This document shows, one piece after another, positions 23,626 through 35,787 of a stretch of DNA of 64,000 bases. Origin of the DNA: Hydractinia symbiolongicarpus (lineage: Eukaryota; Cnidaria; Hydrozoa; Anthoathecata; Hydractiniidae); NCBI RefSeq assembly GCF_029227915.1, contig NC_079885.1:18487001-18551000 (forward strand), given 5' to 3'. Each line of letters starts with the position of its first letter. Positions within the stretch are counted from its first letter, which is position 1. The translations under genes were made by a program, and so were the position numbers. The notes below the pieces were generated by a model, which was not told the origin of the DNA, ran no database searches, and was given only the letters and a program-made list of their open reading frames with translations.

Positions 23626-23746
23626 AACTCTTTGCTTTCTTCAGTTCACGCACAAATCTTTCGCCTTTTACTAAAGATTTCCGTGGAGAAGGCCAAAACG
23701 ATGAGTATATAGACGATTTTTCTACTGTCTGGCTTCGGCGGGACGA
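23626..23746 (+). ncRNA. U5: U5 snRNA copy 36, UU class
   Basis: GG to TT at 23632-23633 and C to G at 23731 (nt 106, breaks a 3' hairpin pair); tgcaagagg downstream. Confidence 0.87.
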
Positions 23747-24294
23747 TCACTAGTCTAAATGAAAAAACGTGCAAGAGGCCATACGCGGGCCTATCTCTCA
23801 TCTCGCTCACAGAGACTTGGTAAGCACGGTCCACTCAATGGCTTTCCAAATGCGAAGAGTGAAGGCCGCAGACGGCAGGGGTTGAGCCAAGGGCCTTTCG
23901 GCCGTATCCCGCTCACAAGTTTTTTTTTTTTTTTAGCAGAATAATACATACGAGCTAATCAAAATCGGCTCGAGGAAAGAAATAAAGTTCAGAGACAACC
24001 AAAGGAGTCGAACTGCAGTAGAAACAAACTAGATGTAACGCAAGCCACTAGTACGACGTATTGCCTACAGGGACCACACTCTCCGAGACAGCGAACGCAA
24101 CTTCCTAGTGATTCACGCGAACGCACTCAACTAGGTGATGTAGATCAGAAAGGTGAAAGTCCTTGTGTCAAGTCTACACCTCACGATGCAGCACCTTTTA
24201 AGCGTCCTCTACGAACGGACACACTGGCAAGCGGCACACCACAAGCAAAGGTTAAGTCGGCTCGAAGGCACAACAGGTCGCGCCGACTTACGAC

Positions 24295-24415
24295 AACTCT
24301 GGGCTTTCTTCAGTTCACGCACAAATCTTTCGCCTTTTACTAAAGATTTCCGTGGAGAAGGCCAAAACGATGAGTATATAGACGATTTTTCTACTGTCTC
24401 GCTTCGGCGGGACGA
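24295..24415 (+). ncRNA. U5: U5 snRNA copy 37
   Basis: Same as copy 1. Downstream ctttcgaaatg and ttttggcag (the ag after the T-tract lost) are shared with unit 40. Confidence 0.94.
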
Positions 24416-24963
24416 TCACTAGTCTAAATGAAAAAACGTGCAGGAGGCCATACGCGGGCCTATCTCTCATCTCGCTCACAGAGACTTGGTAAGCACGGTC
24501 CACTCAATGGCTTTCGAAATGCGAAGAGTGAAGGCCGCAGACGGCAGGGGTTGAGCCAAGGGCCTTTCGGCCGTATCCCGCTCACAAGTTTTTTTTTTTT
24601 TTTGGCAGAATAATACATACGAGATAATCAAAATCGGCTCGAGGAAAGAAATAAAGTTTAGAGACAACCAAAGGAGTCGAACTGCAGTAGAAACAAACTA
24701 AATGTAACGCAAGCCACTAGTACGACGTATTGCCTACAGGGACCACACTCTCCGAGACAGCGAACGCAACTTCCTAGTGATTCACGCGAACGCACTCAAC
24801 TAGGTGATGTAGATCAGAAAGGTGAAAGTCCTTGTGTCAAGTCTACACCTCACGATGCAGCACCTTTTAAGCGTCCTCTACGAACGGACACACTGGCAAG
24901 CGGCACACCACAAGCAAAGGTTAAGTCGGCTCGAAGGCACAACAGGTCGCGCCGACTTACGAC

Positions 24964-25084
24964 AGCTCTGGGCTTTCTTCAGTTCACGCACAAATCTTTT
25001 GCCTTTTACTAAAGATTTCCGTGGAGAAGGCCAAAACGATGAGTATATAGACGATTTTTCTACTGTCTCGCTTCGGCGGGACGA
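24964..25084 (+). ncRNA. U5: U5 snRNA copy 38, G2/U37 class
   Basis: G at 24965 and T at 25000. Downstream cctatatctc is shared with units 41, 44 and 48. Confidence 0.92.
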
Positions 25085-25632
25085 TCACTAGTCTAAATGA
25101 AAAAACGTGCAGGAGGCCATACGCGGGCCTATATCTCATCTCGCTCACAGAGACTTGGTAAGCACGGTCCACTCAATGGCTTTCCAAATGCGAAGAGTGA
25201 AGGCCGCAGACGGCAGGGGTTGAGCCAAGGGCCTTTCGGCCGTATCCCGCTCACAAGTTTTTTTTTTTTTTTAGCAGAATAATACATACGAGATAATCAA
25301 AATCGGCTCGAGGAAAGAAATAAAGTTTAGAGACAACCAAAGGAGTCGAACTGCAGTAGAAACAAACTAAATGTAACGCAAGCCACTAGTACGACGTATT
25401 GCCTACAGGGACCACACTCTCCGAGACAGCGAACGCAACTTCCTAGTGATTCACGCGAACGCACTCAACTAGGTGATGTAGATCAGAAAGGTGAAAGTCC
25501 TTGTGTCAAGTCTACACCTCACGATGCAGCACCTTTTAAGCGTCCTCTACGAACGGACACACTGGCAAGCGGCACACCACAAGCAAAGGTTAAGTCGGCT
25601 CGAAGGCACAACAGGTCGCGCCGACTTACGAC

Positions 25633-25753
25633 AGCTCTGGGCTTTCTTCAGTTCACGCACAAATCTTTTGCCTTTTACTAAAGATTTCCGTGGAGAAGGC
25701 CAAAACGATGAGTATATAGACGATTTTTCTACTGTCTGGCTTCGGCGGGACGA
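25633..25753 (+). ncRNA. U5: U5 snRNA copy 39, chimeric
   Basis: The 5' half is of the G2/U37 class (G at 25634, T at 25669). The 3' part matches copy 36 (G at 25738, then tgcaagagg). The switch lies between 25669 and 25738, inside the gene. Confidence 0.9.
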
Positions 25754-26301
25754 TCACTAGTCTAAATGAAAAAACGTGCAAGAGGCCATACGCGGGCCTA
25801 TCTCTCATCTCGCTCACAGAGACTTGGTAAGCACGGTCCACTCAATGGCTTTCCAAATGCGAAGAGTGAAGGCCGCAGACGGCAGGGGTTGAGCCAAGGG
25901 CCTTTCGGCCGTATCCCGCTCACAAGTTTTTTTTTTTTTTTAGCAGAATAATACATACGAGCTAATCAAAATCGGCTCGAGGAAAGAAATAAAGTTCAGA
26001 GACAACCAAAGGAGTCGAACTGCAGTAGAAACAAACTAGATGTAACGCAAGCCACTAGTACGACGTATTGCCTACAGGGACCACACTCTCCGAGACAGCG
26101 AACGCAACTTCCTAGTGATTCACGCGAACGCACTCAACTAGGTGATGTAGATCAGAAAGGTGAAAGTCCTTGTGTCAAGTCTACACCTCACGATGCAGCA
26201 CCTTTTAAGCGTCCTCTACGAACGGACACACTGGCAAGCGGCACACCACAAGCAAAGGTTAAGTCGGCTCGAAGGCACAACAGGTCGCGCCGACTTACGA
26301 C

Positions 26302-26422
26302 AACTCTGGGCTTTCTTCAGTTCACGCACAAATCTTTCGCCTTTTACTAAAGATTTCCGTGGAGAAGGCCAAAACGATGAGTATATAGACGATTTTTCTA
26401 CTGTCTCGCTTCGGCGGGACGA
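26302..26422 (+). ncRNA. U5: U5 snRNA copy 40
   Basis: Same as copy 1; duplicate of unit 37 with the same ctttcgaaatg and ttttggcag markers. Confidence 0.94.
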
Positions 26423-26970
26423 TCACTAGTCTAAATGAAAAAACGTGCAGGAGGCCATACGCGGGCCTATCTCTCATCTCGCTCACAGAGACTTGGTAAG
26501 CACGGTCCACTCAATGGCTTTCGAAATGCGAAGAGTGAAGGCCGCAGACGGCAGGGGTTGAGCCAAGGGCCTTTCGGCCGTATCCCGCTCACAAGTTTTT
26601 TTTTTTTTTTGGCAGAATAATACATACGAGATAATCAAAATCGGCTCGAGGAAAGAAATAAAGTTTAGAGACAACCAAAGGAGTCGAACTGCAGTAGAAA
26701 CAAACTAAATGTAACGCAAGCCACTAGTACGACGTATTGCCTACAGGGACCACACTCTCCGAGACAGCGAACGCAACTTCCTAGTGATTCACGCGAACGC
26801 ACTCAACTAGGTGATGAAGATCAGAAAGGTGAAAGTCCTTGTGTCAAGTCTACACCTCACGATGCAGCACCTTTTAAGCGTCCTCTACGAACGGACACAC
26901 TGGCAAGCGGCACACCACAAGCAAAGGTTAAGTCGGCTCGAAGGCACAACAGGTCGCGCCGACTTACGAC

Positions 26971-27091
26971 AGCTCTGGGCTTTCTTCAGTTCACGCACAA
27001 ATCTTTTGCCTTTTACTAAAGATTTCCGTGGAGAAGGCCAAAACGATGAGTATATAGACGATTTTTCTACTGTCTCGCTTCGGCGGGACGA
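26971..27091 (+). ncRNA. U5: U5 snRNA copy 41, G2/U37 class
   Basis: G at 26972 and T at 27007. The unit has gatgaagat for gatgtagat near 26817; duplicate of unit 38. Confidence 0.92.
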
Positions 27092-27639
27092 TCACTAGTC
27101 TAAATGAAAAAACGTGCAGGAGGCCATACGCGGGCCTATATCTCATCTCGCTCACAGAGACTTGGTAAGCACGGTCCACTCAATGGCTTTCCAAATGCGA
27201 AGAGTGAAGGCCGCAGACGGCAGGGGTTGAGCCAAGGGCCTTTCGGCCGTATCCCGCTCACAAGTTTTTTTTTTTTTTTAGCAGAATAATACATACGAGA
27301 TAATCAAAATCGGCTCGAGGAAAGAAATAAAGTTTAGAGACAACCAAAGGAGTCGAACTGCAGTAGAAACAAACTAAATGTAACGCAAGCCACTAGTACG
27401 ACGTATTGCCTACAGGGACCACACTCTCCGAGACAGCGAACGCAACTTCCTAGTGATTCACGCGAACGCACTCAACTAGGTGATGTAGATCAGAAAGGTG
27501 AAAGTCCTTGTGTCAAGTCTACACCTCACGATGCAGCACCTTTTAAGCGTCCTCTACGAACGGACACACTGGCAAGCGGCACACCACAAGCAAAGGTTAA
27601 GTCGGCTCGAAGGCACAACAGGTCGCGCCGACTTACGAC

Positions 27640-27760
27640 AGCTCTGGGCTTTCTTCAGTTCACGCACAAATCTTTTGCCTTTTACTAAAGATTTCCGTGG
27701 AGAAGGCCAAAACGATGAGTATATAGACGATTTTTCTACTGTCTCGCTTCGGCGGGACGA
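27640..27760 (+). ncRNA. U5: U5 snRNA copy 42, G2/U37 class
   Basis: G at 27641 and T at 27676; ggtctactc downstream; private cgctaacag near 27821. Confidence 0.92.
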
Positions 27761-28308
27761 TCACTAGTCTAAATGAAAAAACGTGCAGGAGGCCATACGC
27801 GGGCCTATCTCTCATCTCGCTAACAGAGACTTGGTAAGCACGGTCTACTCAATGGCTTTCCAAATGCGAAGAGTGAAGGCCGCAGACGGCAGGGGTTGAG
27901 CCAAGGGCCTTTTGGCCGTATCCCGCTCACAAGTTTTTTTTTTTTTTTAGCAGAATAATACATACGAGCTAATCAAAATCGGCTCGAGGAAAGAAATAAA
28001 GTTCAGAGACAACCAAAGGAGTCGAACTGCAGTAGAAACAAACTAGATGTAACGCAAGCCACTAGTACGACGTATTGCCTACAGGGACCACACTCTCCGA
28101 GACAGCGAACGCAACTTCCTAGTGATTCACGCGAACGCACTCAACTAGGTGATGTAGATCAGAAAAATGAAAGTCCTTGTGTCAAGTCTACACCTCACGA
28201 CGCAGCACCTTTTAAGCGTCCTCTACGAACGGACACACTGGCAAGCGGCACACCACAAGCAAAGGTTAAGTCGGCTCGAAGGCACAACAGGTCGCGCCGA
28301 CTTACGAC

Positions 28309-28429
28309 AACTCTGGGCTTTCTTCAGTTCACGCACAAATCTTTCGCCTTTTACTAAAGATTTCCGTGGAGAAAGCCAAAACGATGAGTATATAGACGAT
28401 TTTTCTACTGTCTCGCTTCGGCGGGACGA
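28309..28429 (+). ncRNA. U5: U5 snRNA copy 43, nt 66 variant
   Basis: G to A at 28374 (nt 66) converts a U-G pair of upper stem I into U-A, preserving the fold. Upstream gaaaaatgaaag and private cacgacgc. Confidence 0.92.
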
Positions 28430-28977
28430 TCACTAGTCTAAATGAAAAAACGTGCAGGAGGCCATACGCGGGCCTATCTCTCATCTCGCTCACAGAGACT
28501 TGGTAAGCACGGTCCACTCAATGGCTTTCCAAATGCGAAGAGTGAAGGCCGCAGACGGCAGGGGTTGAGCCAAGGGCCTTTCGGCCGTATCCCGCTCACA
28601 AGTTTTTTTTTTTTTTTAGCAGAATAATACATACGAGCTAATCAAAATCGGCTCGAGGAAAGAAATAAAGTTTAGAGACAACCAAAGGAGTCGAACTGCA
28701 GTAGAAACAAACTAAATGTAACGCAAGCCACTAGTACGACGTATTGCCTACAGGGACCACACTCTCCGAGACAGCGAACGCAACTTCCTAGTGATTCACG
28801 CGAACGCACTCAACTAGGTGATGTAGATCAGAAAGGTGAAAGTCCTTGTGTCAAGTCTACACCTCACGATGCAGCACCTTTTAAGCGTCCTCTACGAACG
28901 GACACACTGGCAAGCGGCACACCACAAGCAAAGGTTAAGTCGGCTCGAAGGCACAACAGGTCGCGCCGACTTACGAC

Positions 28978-29098
28978 AGCTCTGGGCTTTCTTCAGTTCA
29001 CGCACAAATCTTTTGCCTTTTACTAAAGATTTCCGTGGAGAAGGCCAAAACGATGAGTATATAGACGATTTTTCTACTGTCTCGCTTCGGCGGGACGA
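28978..29098 (+). ncRNA. U5: U5 snRNA copy 44, G2/U37 class
   Basis: G at 28979 and T at 29014; cctatatctc downstream. Confidence 0.92.
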
Positions 29099-29646
29099 TC
29101 ACTAGTCTAAATGAAAAAACGTGCAGGAGGCCATACGCGGGCCTATATCTCATCTCGCTCACAGAGACTTGGTAAGCACGGTCCACTCAATGGCTTTCCA
29201 AATGCGAAGAGTGAAGGCCGCAGACGGCAGGGGTTGAGCCAAGGGCCTTTCGGCCGTATCCCGCTCACAAGTTTTTTTTTTTTTTTAGCAGAATAATACA
29301 TACGAGCTAATCAAAATCGGCTCGAGGAAAGAAATAAAGTTCAGAGACAACCAAAGGAGTCGAACTGCAGTAGAAACAAACTAGATGTAACGCAAGCCAC
29401 TAGTACGACGTATTGCCTACAGGGACCACACTCTCCGAGACAGCGAACGCAACTTCCTAGTGATTCACGCGAACGCACTCAACTAGGTGATGTAGATCAG
29501 AAAGGTGAAAGTCCTTGTGTCAAGTCTACACCTCACGATGCAGCACCTTTTAAGCGTCCTCTACGAACGGACACACTGGCAAGCGGCACACCACAAGCAA
29601 AGGTTAAGTCGGCTCGAAGGCACAACAGGTCGCGCCGACTTACGAC

Positions 29647-29767
29647 AACTCTGGGCTTTCTTCAGTTCACGCACAAATCTTTCGCCTTTTACTAAAGATT
29701 TCCGTGGAGAAGGCCAAAACGATGAGTATATAGACGATTTTTCTACTGTCTCGCTTCGGCGGGACGA
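29647..29767 (+). ncRNA. U5: U5 snRNA copy 45
   Basis: Same as copy 1; last unit of the first 4-unit block (units 42-45). Confidence 0.94.
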
Positions 29768-30314
29768 TCACTAGTCTAAATGAAAAAACGTGCAGGAGGC
29801 CATACGCGGGCCTATCTCTCATCTCGCTCACAGAGACTTGGTAAGCACGGTCCACTCAATGGCTTTCCAAATGCGAAGAGTGAAGGCCGCAGACGGCAGG
29901 GGTTGAGCCAAGGGCCTTTCGGCCGTATCCCGCTCACAAGTTTTTTTTTTTTTTAGCAGAATAATACATACGAGCTAATCAAAATCGGCTCGAGGAAAGA
30001 AATAAAGTTTAGAGACAACCAAAGGAGTCGAACTGCAGTAGAAACAAACTAAATGTAACGCAAGCCACTAGTACGACGTATTGCCTACAGGGACCACACT
30101 CTCCGAGACAGCGAACGCAACTTCCTAGTGAGTCACGCGAACGCACTCAACTAGGTGATGTAGATCAGAAAGGTGAAAGTCCTTGTGTCAAGTCTACACC
30201 TCACGATGCAGCACCTTTTAAGCGTCCTCTACGAACGGACACACTGGCAAGCGGCACACCACAAGCAAAGGTTAAGTCGGCTCGAAGGCACAACAGGTCG
30301 CGCCGACTTACGAC

Positions 30315-30435
30315 AGCTCTGGGCTTTCTTCAGTTCACGCACAAATCTTTTGCCTTTTACTAAAGATTTCCGTGGAGAAGGCCAAAACGATGAGTATATA
30401 GACGATTTTTCTACTGTCTCGCTTCGGCGGGACGA
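30315..30435 (+). ncRNA. U5: U5 snRNA copy 46, G2/U37 class
   Basis: G at 30316 and T at 30351; ggtctactc downstream; private gtgagtcacg near 30131. Confidence 0.92.
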
Positions 30436-30983
30436 TCACTAGTCTAAATGAAAAAACGTGCAGGAGGCCATACGCGGGCCTATCTCTCATCTCGCTCACA
30501 GAGACTTGGTAAGCACGGTCTACTCAATGGCTTTCCAAATGCGAAGAGTGAAGGCCGCAGACGGCAGGGGTTGAGCCAAGGGCCTTTTGGCCGTATCCCG
30601 CTCACAAGTTTTTTTTTTTTTTTAGCAGAATAATACATACGAGCTAATCAAAATCGGCTCGAGGAAAGAAATAAAGTTCAGAGACAACCAAAGGAGTCGA
30701 ACTGCAGTAGAAACAAACTAGATGTAACGCAAGCCACTAGTACGACGTATTGCCTACAGGGACCACACTCTCCGAGACAGCGAACGCAACTTCCTAGTGA
30801 TTCACGCGAACGCACTCAACTAGGTGATGTAGATCAGAAAGGTGAAAGTCCTTGTGTCAAGTCTACACCTCACGATGCAGCACCTTTTAAGCGTCCTCTA
30901 CGAACGGACACACTGGCAAGCGGCACACCACAAGCAAAGGTTAAGTCGGCTCGTAGGCACAACAGGTCGCGCCGACTTACGAC

Positions 30984-31104
30984 AACTCTGGGCTTTCTTC
31001 AGTTCACGCACAAATCTTTCGCCTTTTACTAAAGATTTCCGTGGAGAAAGCCAAAACGATGAGTATATAGACGATTTTTCTACTGTCTCGCTTCGGCGGG
31101 ACGA
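30984..31104 (+). ncRNA. U5: U5 snRNA copy 47, nt 66 variant
   Basis: G to A at 31049, duplicate of copy 43; private ctcgtaggc upstream. Confidence 0.92.
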
Positions 31105-31652
31105 TCACTAGTCTAAATGAAAAAACGTGCAGGAGGCCATACGCGGGCCTATCTCTCATCTCGCTCACAGAGACTTGGTAAGCACGGTCCACTCAATGGC
31201 TTTCCAAATGCGAAGAGTGAAGGCCGCAGACGGCAGGGGTTGAGCCAAGGGCCTTTCGGCCGTATCCCGCTCACAAGTTTTTTTTTTTTTTTAGCAGAAT
31301 AATACATACGAGCTAATCAAAATCGGCTCGAGGAAAGAAATAAAGTTTAGAGACAACCAAAGGAGTCGAACTGCAGTAGAAACAAACTAAATGTAACGCA
31401 AGCCACTAGTACGACGTATTGCCTACAGGGACCACACTCTCCGAGACAGCGAACGCAACTTCCTAGTGATTCACGCGAACGCACTCAACTAGGTGATGTA
31501 GATCAGAAAGGTGAAAGTCCTTGTGTCAAGTCTACACCTCACGATGCAGCACCTTTTAAGCGTCCTCTACGAACGGACACACTGGCAAGCGGCACACCAC
31601 AAGCAAAGGTTAAGTCGGCTCGAAGGCACAACAGGTCGCGCCGACTTACGAC

Positions 31653-31773
31653 AGCTCTGGGCTTTCTTCAGTTCACGCACAAATCTTTTGCCTTTTACTA
31701 AAGATTTCCGTGGAGAAGGCCAAAACGATGAGTATATAGACGATTTTTCTACTGTCTCGCTTCGGCGGGACGA
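31653..31773 (+). ncRNA. U5: U5 snRNA copy 48, G2/U37 class
   Basis: G at 31654 and T at 31689; cctatatctc downstream. Last copy of this class in the window. Confidence 0.92.
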
Positions 31774-32321
31774 TCACTAGTCTAAATGAAAAAACGTGCA
31801 GGAGGCCATACGCGGGCCTATATCTCATCTCGCTCACAGAGACTTGGTAAGCACGGTCCACTCAATGGCTTTCCAAATGCGAAGAGTGAAGGCCGCAGAC
31901 GGCAGGGGTTGAGCCAAGGGCCTTTCGGCCGTATCCCGCTCACAAGTTTTTTTTTTTTTTTAGCAGAATAATACATACGAGCTAATCAAAATCGGCTCGA
32001 GGAAAGAAATAAAGTTCAGAGACAACCAAAGGAGTCGAACTGCAGTAGAAACAAACTAGATGTAACGCAAGCCACTAGTACGACGTATTGCCTACAGGGA
32101 CCACACTCTCCGAGACAGCGAACGCAACTTCCTAGTGATTCACGCGAACGCACTCAACTAGGTGATGTAGATCAGAAAGGTGAAAGTCCTTGTGTCAAGT
32201 CTACACCTCACGATGCAGCACCTTTTAAGCGTCCTCTACGAACGGACACACTGGCAAGCGGCACACCACAAGCAAAGGTTAAGTCGGCTCGAAGGCACAA
32301 CAGGTCGCGCCGACTTACGAC

Positions 32322-32442
32322 AACTCTGGGCTTTCTTCAGTTCACGCACAAATCTTTCGCCTTTTACTAAAGATTTCCGTGGAGAAGGCCAAAACGATGA
32401 GTATATAGACGATTTTTCTACTGTCTCGCTTCGGCGGGACGA
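32322..32442 (+). ncRNA. U5: U5 snRNA copy 49
   Basis: Same as copy 1; downstream tatccggctc is private. Confidence 0.94.
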
Positions 32443-32990
32443 TCACTAGTCTAAATGAAAAAACGTGCAGGAGGCCATACGCGGGCCTATCTCTCATCTC
32501 GCTCACAGAGACTTGGTAAGCACGGTCCACTCAATGGCTTTCCAAATGCGAAGAGTGAAGGCCGCAGACGGCAGGGGTTGAGCCAAGGGCCTTTCGGCCG
32601 TATCCGGCTCACAAGTTTTTTTTTTTTTTTAGCAGAATAATACATACGAGCTAATCAAAATCGGCTCGAGGAAAGAAATAAAGTTCAGAGACAACCAAAG
32701 GAGTCGAACTGCAGTAGAAACAAACTAGATGTAACGCAAGCCACTAGTACGACGTATTGCCTACAGGGACCACACTCTCCGAGACAGCGAACGCAACTTC
32801 CTAGTGATTCACGCGAACGCACTCAACTAGGTGATGTAGATCAGAAAGGTGAAAGTCCTTGTGTCAAGTCTACACCTCACGATGCAGCACCTTTTAAGCG
32901 TCCTCTACGAACGGACACACTGGCAAGCGGCACACCACAAGCAAAGGTTAAGTCGGCTCGAAGGCACAACAGGTCGCGCCGACTTACGAC

Positions 32991-33111
32991 AACTCTGGGC
33001 TTTCTTCAGTTCACGCACAAATCTTTCGCCTTTTACTAAAGATTTCCGTGGAGAAGGCCAAAACGATGAGTATATAGACGATTTTTCTACTGTCTCGCTT
33101 CGGCGGGACGA
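32991..33111 (+). ncRNA. U5: U5 snRNA copy 50
   Basis: Same as copy 1; downstream cggctgtatcc is a CpG transition. Confidence 0.94.
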
Positions 33112-33660
33112 TCACTAGTCTAAATGAAAAAACGTGCAGGAGGCCATACGCGGGCCTATCTCTCATCTCGCTCACAGAGACTTGGTAAGCACGGTCCACT
33201 CAATGGCTTTCCAAATGCGAAGAGTGAAGGCCGCAGACGGCAGGGGTTGAGCCAAGGGCCTTTCGGCTGTATCCCGCTCACAAGTTTTTTTTTTTTTTTT
33301 AGCAGAATAATACATACGAGCTAATCAAAATCGGCTCGAGGAAAGAAATAAAGTTCAGAGACAACCAAAGGAGTCGAACTGCAGTAGAAACAAACTAGAT
33401 GTAACGCAAGCCACTAGTACGACGTATTGCCTACAGGGACCACACTCTCCGAGACAGCGAACGCAACTTCCTAGTGATTCACGCGAACGCACTCAACAAG
33501 GTGATGTAGATCAGAAAGGTGAAAGTCCTTGTGTCAAGTCTACACCTCACGATGCAGCACCTTTTAAGCGTCCTCTACGAACGGACACACTGGCAAGCGG
33601 CACACCACAAGCAAAGGTTAAGTCGGCTCGAAGGCACAACAGTTCGCGCCGACTTGCGAC

Positions 33661-33781
33661 AACTCTTTGCTTTCTTCAGTTCACGCACAAATCTTTCGCC
33701 TTTTACTAAAGATTTCCGTGGAGAAGGCCAAAACGATGAGTATATAGACGATTTTTCTACTGTCTCGCTTCGGCGGGACGA
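33661..33781 (+). ncRNA. U5: U5 snRNA copy 51, UU class
   Basis: GG to TT at 33667-33668. Upstream aacaaggtg and acagttcgc are shared with unit 55; gacttgcgac alters the promoter-side inverted repeat. Confidence 0.88.
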
Positions 33782-34327
33782 TCACTAGTCTAAATGAAAA
33801 AACGTGCAGGAGGCCATACGCGGGCCTATCTCTCATCTCGCTCACAGAGACTTGGTAAGCACGGTCCACTCAATGGCTTTCCAAATGCGAAGAGTGAAGG
33901 CCGCAGACGGCAGGGGTTGAGCCAAGGGCCTTTCGGCCGTATCCCGCTCACAAGTTTTTTTTTTTTTAGCAGAATAATACATACGAGCTAATCAAAATCG
34001 GCTCGAGGAAAGAAATAAAGTTCAGAGACAACCAAAGGAGTCGAACTGCAGTAGAAACAAACTAGATGTAACGCAAGCCACTAGTACGACGTAATGCCTA
34101 CAGGGACCACACTCTCCGAGACAGCGAACGCAACTTCCTAGTGATTCACGCGAACGCACTCAACTAGGTGATGTAGATCAGAAAGGTGAAAGTCCTTGTG
34201 TCAAGTCTACACCTCACGATGCAGCACCTTTTAAGCGTCCTCTACGAACGGACACACTGGCAAGCGGCACACCACAAGCAAAGGTTAAGTCGGCTCGAAG
34301 GCACAACAGGTCGCGCCGACTTACGAC

Positions 34328-34448
34328 AACTCTGGGCTTTCTTCAGTTCACGCACAAATCTTTCGCCTTTTACTAAAGATTTCCGTGGAGAAGGCCAAAA
34401 CGATGAGTATATAGACGATTTTTCTACTGTCTCGCTTCGGCGGGACGA
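34328..34448 (+). ncRNA. U5: U5 snRNA copy 52
   Basis: Same as copy 1; preceded by gtaatgcc (near 34092), shared with unit 56. Its following spacer has no retroelement. Confidence 0.94.
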
Positions 34449-34996
34449 TCACTAGTCTAAATGAAAAAACGTGCAGGAGGCCATACGCGGGCCTATCTCT
34501 CATCTCGCTCACAGAGACTTGGTAAGCACGGTCCACTCAATGGCTTTCCAAATGCGAAGAGTGAAGGCCGCAGACGGCAGGGGTTGAGCCAAGGGCCTTT
34601 CGGCCGTATCCCGCTCACAAGTTTTTTTTTTTTTTTAGCAGAATAATACATAAGAGCTAATCAAAATCGGCTCGAGGAAAGAAATAAAGTTCAGAGACAA
34701 CCAAAGGAGTCGAACTGCAGTAGAAACAAACTAGATGTAACGCAAGCCACTAGTACGACGTATTGCCTACAGGGACCACACTCTCCGAGACAGCGAACGC
34801 AACTTCCTAGTGATTCACGCGAACGCACTCAACTAGGTGATGTAGATCAGAAAGGTGAAAGTCCTTGTGTCAAGTCTACACCTCACGATGCAGCACCTTT
34901 TAAGCGTCCTCTACGAACGGACACACTGGCAAGCGGCACACCACAAGCAAAGGTTAAGTCGGCTCGAAGGCACAACAGGTCGCGCCGACTTACGAC

Positions 34997-35117
34997 AACT
35001 CTTTGCTTTCTTCAGTTCACGCACAAATCTTTCGCCTTTTACTAAAGATTTCCGTGGAGAAGGCCAAAACGATGAGTATATAGACGATTTTTCTACTGTC
35101 TCGCTTCGGCGGGACGA
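34997..35117 (+). ncRNA. U5: U5 snRNA copy 53, UU class
   Basis: GG to TT at 35003-35004; tgcaagagg downstream. Confidence 0.88.
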
Positions 35118-35666
35118 TCACTAGTCTAAATGAAAAAACGTGCAAGAGGCCATACGCGGGCCTATCTCTCATCTCGCTCACAGAGACTTGGTAAGCACGG
35201 TCCACTCAATGGCTTTCCAAATGCGAAGAGTGAAGGCCGCAGACGGCAGGGGTTGAGCCAAGGGCCTTTCGGCCGTATCCCGCTCACAAGTTTTTTTTTT
35301 TTTTTTAGCAGAATAATACATACGAGCTAATCAAAATCGGCTCGAGGAAAGAAATAAAGTTCAGAGACAACCAAAGGAGTCGAACTGCAGTAGAAACAAA
35401 CTAGATGTAACGCAAGCCACTAGTACGACGTATTGCCTACAGGGACCACACTCTCCGAGACAGCGAACGCAACTTCCTAGTGATTCACGCGAACGCACTC
35501 AACTAGGTGATGTAGATCAGAAAGGTGAAAGTCCTTGTGTCAAGTCTACACCTCACGATGCAGCACCTTTTAAGCGTCCTCTACGAACGGACACACTGGC
35601 ACGCGGCACACCACAAGCAAAGGTTAAGTCGGCTCGAAGGCACAACAGGTCGCGCCGACTTACGAC

Positions 35667-35787
35667 AACTCTGGGCTTTCTTCAGTTCACGCACAAATCT
35701 TTCGCCTTTTACAAAAGATTTCCGTGGAGAAGGCCAAAACGATGAGTATATAGACGATTTTTCTACTGTCTCGCTTCGGCGGGACGA
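35667..35787 (+). ncRNA. U5: U5 snRNA copy 54, nt 47 variant
   Basis: T to A at 35713 (nt 47), the last base of the 11-nt loop, outside GCCUUUUAC. Upstream gcacgcggc is private; gccgccc and tgcaagagg downstream. Confidence 0.88.
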
